A stretch of DNA of 40,068 nucleotides from RGIG3009 sp045541495 (GTDB lineage Bacteria; Bacillota; Clostridia; Oscillospirales; Acutalibacteraceae). The DNA lies in NCBI GenBank assembly GCA_045541495.1, contig JAZQJE010000034.1, positions 1 to 40,068 of the forward strand, written 5' to 3'. This document shows, piece after piece, positions 1 through 7,128 of this stretch. Made by a program: the position numbers and the translations under genes. The notes under the pieces are model-generated. The model had not been told where the DNA came from. It did no database searches and saw only the letters and a program-made list of their open reading frames with translations. Numbering within the stretch: position 1 is the stretch's first letter; each line of letters begins with the position of its first letter.

Positions 1-25
1 CTAGTGTAAAATGTGTGTATGACAA
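1..25 (-). CDS. IS30-family transposase, 5' end only (runs off the left edge)
   Basis: Eight codons are visible on the minus strand. They start at a TTG (25-23) and read MSYTHFTL, the typical beginning of IS30-family transposases (MSYxHLT/FT type). A GGAGGG ribosome-binding site at 38-33 lies eight bases upstream of the TTG, so the unusual start is well supported. The inverted-repeat-like end at 105-129 lies upstream, where the left end of an IS30 element should be. The rest of the gene is outside the window. Identification rests on very few residues plus the matching end sequence and the transposase tail at the other edge of the window. Confidence 0.6.
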
Positions 26-91
26 TATACTTCCCTCCGTGTTGTTGTATTTGTGGTTATTTACATTTTACACTTTGGGTTGTATATTGTC
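3..91 (-). promoter_or_regulatory. Interlocked inverted repeats over the IS30 transposase start
   Basis: Two perfect inverted repeats are interleaved. Segment 3-14 pairs with 63-74 (12 bp), and segment 21-30 pairs with 82-91 (10 bp). The order is A, B, A', B', so both helices together would form an H-type pseudoknot in the minus-strand transcript rather than nested hairpins. Segment B contains the TTG start codon and segment A covers codons 4-8, while the SD (33-38) stays in the long central loop. A role in limiting transposase translation is an inference. Confidence 0.5.
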
Positions 92-104
92 TATTTTTTA
101 TTTA

Positions 105-129
105 GTGTTGCACTTCATATTATAATCTG
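105..129. repeat. IS30-type terminal inverted repeat, left copy
   Basis: Read inward on the minus strand the sequence begins CAGATT and ends AAGTGCAACAC. The same two blocks, in the same order and nearly the same spacing, occur at 39934-39957 next to the transposase tail at the right edge. The six outer and eleven inner bases are identical between the copies, and the middle differs. This places the IS boundary near position 129. Confidence 0.6.
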
Positions 130-133
130 TCCA

Positions 134-153
134 CCTCCCTCTGACGAGGGAGG
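134..153. repeat. Short palindrome, possible degenerate interspersed repeat
   Basis: CCTCCCT (134-140) and AGGGAGG (147-153) form a 7-bp hairpin with a six-base loop, just outside the IS30 end. Similar CCTCCCT/AGGGAGG material occurs at 17340-17368 and near 39895-39910. This suggests fragments of a palindromic interspersed repeat family, but only short blocks are shared. Confidence 0.3.
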
Positions 154-211
154 CAAGACAAACATTGAAGTGAACCCCATTTAGTTCATCGTTGCGTGGT
201 TTTCGTTTACA

Positions 212-243
212 ACAAAACGTCCGTCGAACGACGGACGTTTTGT
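212..243 (-). terminator. Rho-independent terminator after the SGNH hydrolase gene
   Basis: A perfect 14-bp stem (212-225 with 230-243) with loop GAAC follows directly after the stop codon at 245. It is followed on the minus strand by a T-rich stretch (TTTTGTTGT). Confidence 0.8.
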
Positions 244-244
244 A

Positions 245-1534
245 TCATTTGGATTGACGGATATCTTCCAGCACTGCCGCAATGGCATCGCCCATTTGGT
301 AATAGCCCGCAAGGTTGGGATGCACCCAATCTTGCTGTGCCGTGACGGACATACTGGTGTACATGGTGGGATAAAAAGTGGCGTGCGGGTGGGAGGTAAC
401 GGGATCCATCACCGCTTGCATGGGACAAACATAGAAGCCTTCATCTTCTCTGTCGCCAAATTCGTCCAAAATCGCCATGGCCGCCTGTTGCATATTATAG
501 TTATAGGTTTTTTGAGTAGTACGGCATTTGACACACGTGCCCCATGCGTGTTGATCGGCACCCAATACGGGAAGATTGAACACGATGGCGGTGTTAGGAT
601 CGTTGGCTTTGACGCTGGCTGCAAAATCCCGCAGATATTGGATATAGCGAGGCAATTCTGTTGCCAGTTTGTCATAAGGGGTGTGTTGCAGATCGTTGGC
701 ACCGATGAGGACAGACACCGCGTCCACTCGACCGAACTGATGGCGGGCGATGTATTTGGGGAAACTGAATTCGAAAGCGGGGTCTTCGTCGACGAGGGTC
801 GCCGTATCGCCCGTTTGTTGGTACAGTTTGCCTTCGGACAGGAAATATTGACCGTCTTTCAATTCCTCATATTGATAACCATCGTAGGCATAAGGGTGAT
901 GGTCGGGGTTTTTGACCTCGTTCCAATAGAGTAGGTCGCCGTAGTAATCCTCCCCTTTGACGGCACACGGAAACATAAACGGTGAACACACACGGGCGGG
1001 AACGGCTTGGCGGTGGGTGCAATAGGATTCCATATCCCAACCGCCGCGGCCTTCCAGATAAATTAAGCCGTTAAACGAGCGAGTACCCAGCGTTTGCAAA
1101 TTGTACAATTTAGTGGCCGCGTGAGTGACATATACGGCGCTATGGGTCATACTGTCACCAAAAAACAACACCCGATACGGGTCTTGTTTTACCCATCGAT
1201 CGCACAATTTGATGGTGACGGTCTTTTCCGCTAATTTGGTTTTATCCTCGTCGTAAACTGCAATGGTGAGAGAAAATTCATCTTTATCACGGGGGAATTG
1301 ATTGGTGATCTTCCAACAATCGCCGTAGTTGGCACCGTAGTCACAGGTAACCTGCACATCCCATTCTACATGGTATGGAACAATAAAATTGGAAAAATAC
1401 AAATGGAATTCCGATGCTTCGGTACGAACACCTTGCACAAGGCGATCCCGCAAAATACGGATAACCGACGGCAAAATAATATGGGGTTTTTCAGCGCTGA
1501 TCGGTTTGGGTGTTACTTTTTTTGTTGTCAACAT
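245..1534 (-). CDS. SGNH/GDSL-family hydrolase with N-terminal beta-rich domain
   Basis: The 429-residue protein carries the catalytic blocks of the SGNH (GDSL) hydrolase fold: GDSMT at residues 126-130 (nucleophile Ser128), GAND at 278-281 (oxyanion Asn), and DWVH at 402-405 (Asp402/His405). Family members are esterases, lipases or carbohydrate deacetylases; the substrate here cannot be read. Residues 1-115 look like a beta-sandwich accessory domain. There is no signal peptide, so a cytoplasmic or non-classically exported enzyme is likely. A CxxC pair (C334, C337) sits before the last block and may bind metal. The ATG follows an AGGAGG box by seven bases. The gene is monocistronic, with its own promoter (1570-1598) and terminator. 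Confidence 0.8.
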   Translation of the reverse strand: MLTTKKVTPKPISAEKPHIILPSVIRILRDRLVQGVRTEASEFHLYFSNFIVPYHVEWDVQVTCDYGANYGDCWKITNQFPRDKDEFSLTIAVYDEDKTKLAEKTVTIKLCDRWVKQDPYRVLFFGDSMTHSAVYVTHAATKLYNLQTLGTRSFNGLIYLEGRGGWDMESYCTHRQAVPARVCSPFMFPCAVKGEDYYGDLLYWNEVKNPDHHPYAYDGYQYEELKDGQYFLSEGKLYQQTGDTATLVDEDPAFEFSFPKYIARHQFGRVDAVSVLIGANDLQHTPYDKLATELPRYIQYLRDFAASVKANDPNTAIVFNLPVLGADQHAWGTCVKCRTTQKTYNYNMQQAAMAILDEFGDREDEGFYVCPMQAVMDPVTSHPHATFYPTMYTSMSVTAQQDWVHPNLAGYYQMGDAIAAVLEDIRQSK

Positions 1535-1569
1535 GACCAGTCCTCCTCATTCCGATTCCGTTCGCCCTC

Positions 1570-1598
1570 ATTATAAGACGGTTTTTGGTTGTTTGCAA
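1570..1598 (-). promoter_or_regulatory. Sigma-A-type promoter for the SGNH hydrolase gene
   Basis: On the minus strand, TTGCAA (-35) and TATAAT (-10) are separated by 17 bases. A near-perfect inverted repeat (1582-1591 with 1596-1605, one wobble) covers the -35 box and could be an operator. Confidence 0.75.
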
Positions 1599-1653
1599 CC
1601 CAAAAGGCAAAAGTAAAATAAAAAAGCACCAAAAATACAAAATTTACACTTTG

Positions 1654-2355
1654 CTATCGGCGGACTACGTCGCCTTGTTCAAAGCGGCGGCGGAGTTTAG
1701 ACAAGGCTCTTGTTTCAATGCGGGATACATAAGAGCGGGAGATGCCCAATTTGCGGGCGATGACCTTTTGGGTGAGAGGGCGGCAACCGAGGCCGAAGCG
1801 AAGGGTGATGATCTCCCGCTCTCTTGCATCCAAGGTTTCGTCGATATATCGATACAGGTTACCGCCGTTGACTTTCATGTCTAAGTCGTCGGCAATGGTA
1901 TCTTCGGCGGCGATCACATCCATCAGCGTTAGGGAATGGCCTTCCCGATCAGTATCAATGGGTTCGGTGAGGGACACATCCTGTGCGGTCTTTTTGTTGG
2001 CACGAAAGTACATGAGTATCTCGTTTTCCACGCAACGGGAAGCATAGGTGGCCAGACGTACCCCTTTTTGATAATCGAAGGTGTCCACCGCTTTCATCAA
2101 ACCGATGGTGCCGATAGAAATCAAGTCATCTTGTTCTTTAACGCTGCTGTAGTGCTTTTTTATGATATGCGCTACCAGCCGCAGGTTGTGTTCGATCAGT
2201 TGACTACGGGCCCCTTTATCCCCGCGTTCGTGGTAGGCGATCAGGCATTCCCGCTCTTGTTGAGCGGTGAGAGGACGGGGAAAGGACCCCGAATTGACCA
2301 CTTGCAACGCCATGAAAAACAGGCGGGAGAGAATGTTCCAAAGTTCCAAAAGCAT
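1654..2355 (-). CDS. sigK: RNA polymerase sporulation sigma factor sigma-K (pro-form)
   Basis: This is the late mother-cell sigma factor of endospore formation. Region 2 (LIEHNLRLVAHIIKK, then DLISIGTIGLMKAVDTFD) and region 4 with its helix-turn-helix (IARKLGISRSYVSRIE) are intact, and the segment GCRPLTQ is typical of SigK. The first roughly 25 residues (LLELWNILSRLFFMALQVV) are hydrophobic and resemble the pro-sequence of Bacillus pro-sigma-K, which SpoIVFB removes. The gene is one uninterrupted frame with no skin-like element. An upstream ATG at 2361 is only two bases from the AAAGGGG box, whereas the ATG at 2355 has an eight-base spacer, so the second was chosen. A possible sigma-E -10 box lies at 2379-2386. 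Confidence 0.9.
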   Translation of the reverse strand: MLLELWNILSRLFFMALQVVNSGSFPRPLTAQQERECLIAYHERGDKGARSQLIEHNLRLVAHIIKKHYSSVKEQDDLISIGTIGLMKAVDTFDYQKGVRLATYASRCVENEILMYFRANKKTAQDVSLTEPIDTDREGHSLTLMDVIAAEDTIADDLDMKVNGGNLYRYIDETLDAREREIITLRFGLGCRPLTQKVIARKLGISRSYVSRIETRALSKLRRRFEQGDVVRR

Positions 2356-2378
2356 AATCATTGCCCCTTTCTGTCCTC

Positions 2379-2386
2379 ACTATATG
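2379..2386 (-). promoter_or_regulatory. Candidate sigma-E -10 element for sigK
   Basis: CATATAGT on the minus strand resembles the sigma-E -10 consensus CATACAMT. It is identical to the box in front of spoIIP. A weak -35 (GCAAAAA) lies 14 bases upstream. In Bacillus sigK is transcribed by sigma-E, which makes the match plausible, but the -35 is poor. Confidence 0.35.
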
Positions 2387-2475
2387 TGGAAAAGAGGCGA
2401 TTTTTGCCTGTCCTATGTCAGCTGTTAGTTATTAGATGTTAGACAGAATAGTTACTATCGTTTCTTACAAAAGGA

Positions 2476-2505
2476 AACCCGCCGTGCGTAACCGCTCGGC
2501 GGGTT
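2476..2505 (-). terminator. Terminator after argS
   Basis: A 9-bp GC-rich stem (2476-2484 with 2497-2505), loop of twelve bases, lies right after the argS stop codon. It is followed on the minus strand by TTTCCTTTTG. Confidence 0.75.
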
Positions 2506-2513
2506 GCAGAATA

Positions 2514-4253
2514 TTACATTTTTTCGGGGGCGTCGATCTTTAACAGGGACAACACGTTGTTTAAGGTGATCCGCGTCGCTTCGCACAGGGCCAACCGGGC
2601 TTGCTGAAGATCGCTTTCCACACCGCGGACACGGCAGGCGTTATAGAATTTATGGAACAGGGTCGCCAGCTCTAACGCATAACGGGTCATGCCCGCGGGG
2701 TCTTGTTCCTTGGCACAGGTGACGATGGCACCGGGGTAGGCGGTAAGGTGACGGATGAGTTCCCGTTCTTCCGCCGCAGTGAGCAATCGCAAAGGGGCCG
2801 CCGTGGCGGGTTGCAGGGTGACACCGTCTTCCGCCAATGTGCGAAAAATGGAGCACAGGCGGGCGTGAGCATACTGCACATAGTAGACGGGATTGGAGGA
2901 ACTTTCTTCGATGGCCAGACCCAGATCAAAGTCCATTTGGGTGGAGGCTTCCCGCAGATTGAAGAAAAAGCGAGCGGCATCCACGGGGACTTCGTCTAAC
3001 AGGTCGGCTAACTGGATGGCTTTGCCCGAACGTTTGGACATACGCACCACTTCCCCGTCCCGCATGAGACGCACCAGTTGGATGAGGACGATCTGCAGTT
3101 TGGTGCCGTCCAATCCCACGGCGTCCATGGCACCTTTCATCCGCGCCACGTGACCATGGTGATCAGCCCCCCATACATCGATACAGGTATCGAAGCCCCG
3201 AGCGAATTTGTTGCGGTGGTAAGCGATATCGGCAGCAAAGTAGGTGGGGTTGCCGTTGGCGCGCACCAACACTTCGTCTTTGATGCCTTCTTCCACACCG
3301 TCGCGGTTGGTATGCTTTTTGCCTTGATATTTTTCACCGTGCTCCCCTGCACGGTACCACAACGCGCCGTCTTTTTCATAGGTAAGGCCCCGCTGAGTGA
3401 GCAGGTCGATGGTGTCTTTCAGTTCGCCGTTGTTGTGCAAAGTGGATTCGTGGAACCAACGGTCGTATTCGATGCGGTATTTCGCCATGTCCCGATGCAT
3501 TTTATCGATATTGAGGGGCAGGGCATACGCCACTAAGGCGGCGCGGCGATCTTTCTCTTCGGCTTCCACATAGGTATCACCGTATTGAGCGGCGAAGCCT
3601 TTCGCGTGTTCCCGAATATCGTCCCCGTGATAGGCGTCTTCGGGCATGGTGACGGCTTCTTCCCCTTTGAACAGTTGTAAATACCGCACTTCCAACGACA
3701 GGGCGAATTTTTCGATTTGGTTGCCTGCATCGTTAACATAGAATTCGCGGCTGACTTCGTATCCCGCCGCCTCCAGTACCGAGGCCAAACAATCGCCCAA
3801 GGCACCGCCGCGGGCATTGCCCATGTGCATGGGACCGGTGGGGTTGGCGGATACATATTCTACCATAACTTTACGGCCTTTGCCGTAATCGCTGCGGCCG
3901 TAGTTGCCGCCTTGTTCCAGTATGTCGTTTACCGCTTCGGCATAGTAGGTTTCGGACAGAAAGAAGTTGAGAAAACCGGGACCTGCCACTTCCGCGCGGG
4001 CCAGCACCGTCCCCTCCAGCGACAAGTGGGACAAGATGACCTCGGCAATCTGGCGGGGCGCTTTATGAAAGGCGCGGGCCGAGACCATGGCCACGTTGGC
4101 CGCCAAGTCACCGTGGGAACGGTCGGCGGGCGTTTCCACCGCAAAGGGCGGCAACGGCTCGTTCGGCAGTTCACCGACGGCGATAGCCGCACGAACGGCG
4201 GTCTCGATAGCTTCGCGCAGTTGGAGTTCGGTTTTTTCAACGATGGTAAGCAT
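2514..4253 (-). CDS. argS: Arginyl-tRNA synthetase
   Basis: This class I synthetase charges tRNA-Arg with arginine. The HIGH-type signature appears as HMGN within PTGPMHMGNARGG, the KMSKS-type loop as MSKRSGK, and the C-terminal anticodon-binding DALR region follows (YVQYAHARLCSI through to the end). At 579 residues it has the normal bacterial length. The start codon shares one base with the stop of the DUF1934 gene upstream (TAATG), so the two are probably translationally coupled. It is the last gene of the murI-DUF1934-argS operon and is followed by a terminator. DUF1934 next to argS recalls the ywiB-argS pair of Bacillus. Confidence 0.96.
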   Translation of the reverse strand: MLTIVEKTELQLREAIETAVRAAIAVGELPNEPLPPFAVETPADRSHGDLAANVAMVSARAFHKAPRQIAEVILSHLSLEGTVLARAEVAGPGFLNFFLSETYYAEAVNDILEQGGNYGRSDYGKGRKVMVEYVSANPTGPMHMGNARGGALGDCLASVLEAAGYEVSREFYVNDAGNQIEKFALSLEVRYLQLFKGEEAVTMPEDAYHGDDIREHAKGFAAQYGDTYVEAEEKDRRAALVAYALPLNIDKMHRDMAKYRIEYDRWFHESTLHNNGELKDTIDLLTQRGLTYEKDGALWYRAGEHGEKYQGKKHTNRDGVEEGIKDEVLVRANGNPTYFAADIAYHRNKFARGFDTCIDVWGADHHGHVARMKGAMDAVGLDGTKLQIVLIQLVRLMRDGEVVRMSKRSGKAIQLADLLDEVPVDAARFFFNLREASTQMDFDLGLAIEESSSNPVYYVQYAHARLCSIFRTLAEDGVTLQPATAAPLRLLTAAEERELIRHLTAYPGAIVTCAKEQDPAGMTRYALELATLFHKFYNACRVRGVESDLQQARLALCEATRITLNNVLSLLKIDAPEKM

Positions 4254-4672
4254 TATGAGGACACTTCCTTGACAAAAATTTCGATGGTATGGTCAATCGC
4301 CGCGCCGCTTCCCGTGTCCAAAGAATAGCGGAGAAGCAGACGGCCCGCGGGAGCTGACAATTCGTTGACGATGCGGTGAGTGGTTATCCTAAGAGATACC
4401 TCTCCATAGGGCGTGTGATAAGGACAAGCATAGGTGCGGTCGGGTTCCAACGTCAGTTGCGACCGCGTATCGCTTTGACGGTCGATGGTGACACGGTGAG
4501 GAGTGATGACGATGACCGTAGCGACCGCAGGAGAATCGGCGGTGGCCGCTTCTTCGTAGGTGAGGCGATAGGCTTGTCCTTGCTGTTGCAACGTACCAAC
4601 AGCGGTAAGGCGGGAACAGTCGGTTTCCCCGTCCAAGCATTGCTTACTAAAAACAGTGACGGTGACGGTCAT
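4253..4672 (-). CDS. DUF1934 (YwiB-like) beta-barrel protein
   Basis: A 139-residue small cytoplasmic protein of the DUF1934 family, which has a lipocalin-like beta-barrel fold and no assigned function. The sequence is beta-rich with alternating short strands (MTVTVTVF at the start, YGEVSLRITTHRI near residues 90-105, TIEIFVKE at the end). The ATG at 4672 overlaps the murI stop as ATGA, and this start gives the usual family length. The open frame reaches further upstream, but that part lies inside murI in another frame and is a shadow. Its position directly before argS is a conserved Firmicutes arrangement and is the main support beyond the fold. Confidence 0.75.
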   Translation of the reverse strand: MTVTVTVFSKQCLDGETDCSRLTAVGTLQQQGQAYRLTYEEAATADSPAVATVIVITPHRVTIDRQSDTRSQLTLEPDRTYACPYHTPYGEVSLRITTHRIVNELSAPAGRLLLRYSLDTGSGAAIDHTIEIFVKEVSS

Positions 4673-5487
4673 AACTCCACACTTTCCGCATCGATATGCT
4701 GAACAGCTTCTTGCACGGGACGGCCTAAGAACATTTCGGCAACGGTACCGAAGTCGTGAGGATGGTCGCTGACGAAAAAGCGACAGTGGCCGTTTTCGCC
4801 GGCTTCGCGCAAGGCGTTTTGTTGGCGGAGAAGATCGGCACAGGCGGCGGCACAAGCGGCGCCCGAATCGATGAGGGTAACCGACTCCCCTAAAATATCG
4901 GAGAGTACGGGGGTAAGCAACGGAAAATGAGTACAACCCAAAATCACGGTATCCACCTTTTCGTCCATGAGCGGTTGCAGATAGCGGCGTGCCACTTCGA
5001 TGGCGGCGGCGTTATCCCGCTCGATCCAACCGCTTTCCACCAATGACACAAACAAAGGACAAGCCTGTGAAAAGACTTGTATCGTCGGATCGGCTTTGGT
5101 CAGTGCTGTGTGAAAGGATCCCGAACGGACGGTGGCGGTAGTGCCGAGAACGCCGATACAGCCATTTTTCGTGGCGCGCAGAGCGGCCGCGACGGTAGGG
5201 TCTACCACGCCCATGGCGGGGACAGGAAGTTCCGATAGTACCGAGGGTGCCACCGAACTGACCGTACCACAAGCGGCAATGATGAATTTCACATCTTGAC
5301 TCAGCAAAAAACGACAATCCTGTCGGGCATACCGTTCGATGGTTTCGGGGCTGCGAGTACCGTAGGGAACACGGCCCGTATCACCAAAATAGACGATATC
5401 TTCTTTGGGGAGTAGCTGAAGCAAGCGGCGCACGACGGAAAGACCGCCCAGCCCCGAATCAAAAACACCGATCGCACGGTTATCCAT
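4669..5487 (-). CDS. murI: Glutamate racemase
   Basis: Converts L-glutamate to D-glutamate for peptidoglycan. The N-terminal motif IGVFDSGLGGLSV is diagnostic. The two catalytic cysteines sit in AACGTVSS (Cys74 counted from the upstream Met) and GCTHFPLL (Cys186). The first motif reads CGTVSS where many racemases have CNTAS. About 272 residues is the usual length. Two ATGs are adjacent; the ribosome-binding site AGGAGG lies three bases from the first (5490) and six from the second (5487), so the second is preferred. It is the first gene of an operon with DUF1934 and argS, with a promoter at 5518-5546. Confidence 0.94.
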   Translation of the reverse strand: MDNRAIGVFDSGLGGLSVVRRLLQLLPKEDIVYFGDTGRVPYGTRSPETIERYARQDCRFLLSQDVKFIIAACGTVSSVAPSVLSELPVPAMGVVDPTVAAALRATKNGCIGVLGTTATVRSGSFHTALTKADPTIQVFSQACPLFVSLVESGWIERDNAAAIEVARRYLQPLMDEKVDTVILGCTHFPLLTPVLSDILGESVTLIDSGAACAAACADLLRQQNALREAGENGHCRFFVSDHPHDFGTVAEMFLGRPVQEAVQHIDAESVEL

Positions 5488-5517
5488 CATACCCCTCCTT
5501 TTTCAATATACGCAATC

Positions 5518-5546
5518 AGTTTAACACATTCTATGCGGAAATACAA
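5518..5546 (-). promoter_or_regulatory. Promoter of the murI-DUF1934-argS operon
   Basis: On the minus strand, TTGTAT (-35), 17 bases, then TAAACT with an upstream TG (extended -10). It lies 31 bases upstream of the start codon. Confidence 0.55.
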
Positions 5547-5566
5547 GCCGTTTTGACAGCAAAAAC

Positions 5567-5589
5567 AAAGACCGCCACAGGCGGTCTTT
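5567..5589 (-). terminator. Terminator after the sugar-kinase-like gene
   Basis: A 10-bp stem (5567-5576 with 5580-5589), loop of three bases, is followed on the minus strand by GTTTTTG. It lies just downstream of the stop codon at 5599. Confidence 0.85.
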
Positions 5590-5598
5590 ATCTCAACA

Positions 5599-6711
5599 TC
5601 AGTGCTGACGTTCCAAGCGGCATTTTTTGGCGATCTCACACATGTCGCTCCATTTAGCTTCCATGTCTTTGAGCAGTTGCAACTGATTACGGGTGCGCAC
5701 CAAGTTGTGATCCGGTGCCTGGATCTTGAAATAAACGTCCCCATTTAAGTAATCTGTCAAGAAACGGACGATGAGTTCCAAGGTCATGATGTACGCGCCG
5801 TAGGGTAACAGTTTTACTTCTTCCTCGGTAAGCAAGCCGTTGGCGCCCGCCATATAACCGCGGGTAAACTGCTCGTACAACTCAATATCCAGCGATACTT
5901 TGGACAGATCCCGCTCGTCTTCTTTGGCGGTGGAAGCGCCGAAGCGAATGGCATCGCCGAAATCGTATAACGAAGAGCCGGGCATGACCGTATCCAGGTC
6001 GATGACACAGATGGCCTTTCCGGTGATATCGTCGAACAGAATATTGTTGATCTTGGTATCGTTATGGGTCACCCGATAGGGGATGCGACCCGACGCCAAG
6101 GCATCCACGATGGCACCACAATCTTCTTCACGGTCCAGCAAAAACCGAATTTCATCTTCCACTTCTCCGCGGCGACCCGCTGCATCGTTATCGATGGCTT
6201 CGTGAAGGGCTTTATACCGCACGGGTGTGTTATGGAAATCGGGAATGATCTCCGTAAGCGTACCGGCATCAAAATCAGACAGCCAACCTTGAAACTCACC
6301 GAATTCCCGTCCCGCTTCGTAGAATTGTTCGGGGGTTTCCACCACATCGTAGGCGGAAGAATTCGCCACATACTCGTACACACGGAAAAAGTGGCGGCCG
6401 CTGGCCGTATAGTAATACGGTAAACCGTCTTCCGTTTGCAAAAAAGACAGTACGCGTCGGGCATAGCATCCGTCTTGCGCAGTGAGCTTGTGCTTAATAT
6501 GCTCGGTAACCTTGAGGATGTTATCCATCACGGCTTCCGGATTTTTAAAGACAAATGTATTGATACGTTGGAATATGTATTGTTTTTCTTCCCCTTGTTC
6601 TTCCCGAACGGTCACAAGGTAGGTGCGATTGATGTTTCCGGAATGAATCTCCTCTTCCGCAACGATCGGCTCGGTAATGCCGAACTGAGAAGCGATCTCC
6701 TGAAAACCCAT
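5599..6711 (-). CDS. APH-fold kinase, N-acetylhexosamine 1-kinase-like
   Basis: A 370-residue kinase of the aminoglycoside/choline phosphotransferase fold. The Brenner-type catalytic motif is VTHNDTKINNILFD (about residues 208-221) and the metal-binding DFG-like motif is VIDLDTVMPGSSLYDFGDAIRFG. These extended motifs are those of NahK, the N-acetylhexosamine 1-kinase of the lacto-N-biose/galacto-N-biose pathway. Phosphorylation of GlcNAc/GalNAc is therefore the best guess. None of the partner genes (phosphorylase, uridylyltransferase, epimerase) is adjacent, so the substrate stays uncertain. The gene stands alone between its own promoter (6802-6830) and terminator. The ATG follows a GAGGG box. 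Confidence 0.75.
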   Translation of the reverse strand: MGFQEIASQFGITEPIVAEEEIHSGNINRTYLVTVREEQGEEKQYIFQRINTFVFKNPEAVMDNILKVTEHIKHKLTAQDGCYARRVLSFLQTEDGLPYYYTASGRHFFRVYEYVANSSAYDVVETPEQFYEAGREFGEFQGWLSDFDAGTLTEIIPDFHNTPVRYKALHEAIDNDAAGRRGEVEDEIRFLLDREEDCGAIVDALASGRIPYRVTHNDTKINNILFDDITGKAICVIDLDTVMPGSSLYDFGDAIRFGASTAKEDERDLSKVSLDIELYEQFTRGYMAGANGLLTEEEVKLLPYGAYIMTLELIVRFLTDYLNGDVYFKIQAPDHNLVRTRNQLQLLKDMEAKWSDMCEIAKKCRLERQH

Positions 6712-6801
6712 GCCATCCCTCTTTTCGTGTAGTCAAAGAGATGCAAGCATCCCCTCGTCGATTGGTCACGAACTTCCACTCTAATATGGACAGTATACAA
6801 C

Positions 6802-6830
6802 ATCATATAGCAAAACCGTCAAAAAGTCAA
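6802..6830 (-). promoter_or_regulatory. Promoter for the NahK-like kinase gene
   Basis: On the minus strand, TTGACT, 17 bases, TATGAT. The transcript would carry a leader of roughly 85 bases containing the small palindrome GATGC-TT-GCATC. Confidence 0.7.
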
Positions 6831-6859
6831 GTGTTTCGGCTTTTTGGAAATCAAACTCG

Positions 6860-6887
6860 AACCGCGCCGCTTGGAAACGGCGCGGTT
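6860..6887 (-). terminator. Hairpin terminator after the Gln/Asn-rich peptide gene
   Basis: A 10-bp GC-rich stem (6860-6869 with 6878-6887) with an eight-base loop lies 13 bases after the stop codon. The following T-tract is weak (CGAGTTTGATTTCC), so efficiency is uncertain. Confidence 0.6.
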
Positions 6888-6899
6888 TGGCAGGAGTTA

Positions 6900-7052
6900 T
6901 CAGAAGTTGTGTTGATCTTTGCGGTTCTCCTGTTTGTTCTGATTTTGCTGGTTGTTTTGCTGTTTGTTTTGGTTCTGCTGGTTGTTCTGATTGCTCTGGT
7001 TCTGTTGGTTATTTTGATTTTGCTGTCTGTTCTGATTTTGTTGACGATCCAT
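6900..7052 (-). CDS. Gln/Asn-rich 50-residue peptide
   Basis: The 50-residue product is 20 Gln and 17 Asn, arranged as imperfect QQNQN / NQQNQN repeats, with a charged tail (ENRKDQHNF). No known domain is recognisable. The frame continues upstream, but the ATG at 7052 follows an AAGGGGG box by about eight bases and marks the change to repeat sequence. The gene has its own hairpin terminator. Directly 5' of the SD is a perfect 14-bp hairpin (7077-7107) and further up a CATACAATA box like mother-cell sigma -10 elements. Gln/Asn-rich small proteins occur among gamma-type spore SASPs and coat proteins, so a spore role is possible but not shown. Confidence 0.65.
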   Translation of the reverse strand: MDRQQNQNRQQNQNNQQNQSNQNNQQNQNKQQNNQQNQNKQENRKDQHNF

Positions 7053-7076
7053 GAGAAAGGCCCCCTTATAAAATGA

Positions 7077-7107
7077 TATAGTCGACGAAAATATTTCGTC
7101 GACTATA
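7077..7107 (-). repeat. Perfect 14-bp inverted repeat in the peptide gene leader
   Basis: Arms 7077-7090 and 7094-7107 are exactly complementary with a three-base loop (ATA). The repeat lies between the stop of the membrane-protein gene (7147) and the SD of the Gln/Asn-rich gene. It could end the upstream transcript (only a weak TCATTTTAT follows), protect the 5' end of the small mRNA, or serve as an operator. Confidence 0.6.
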
Positions 7108-7128
7108 GTATTGGTTGGTATCAAAAAA

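Noticed and set aside
254..934. 226-codon plus-strand open frame
   Set aside because: It lies wholly opposite the SGNH hydrolase gene, has no recognisable domain, no ribosome-binding site and an odd residue composition; a shadow frame.
4673..4936. N-terminal extension of the DUF1934 frame
   Set aside because: The extra 88 residues lie inside murI, are Arg-rich nonsense and have no ribosome-binding site; the ATGA-coupled start at 4672 is better.
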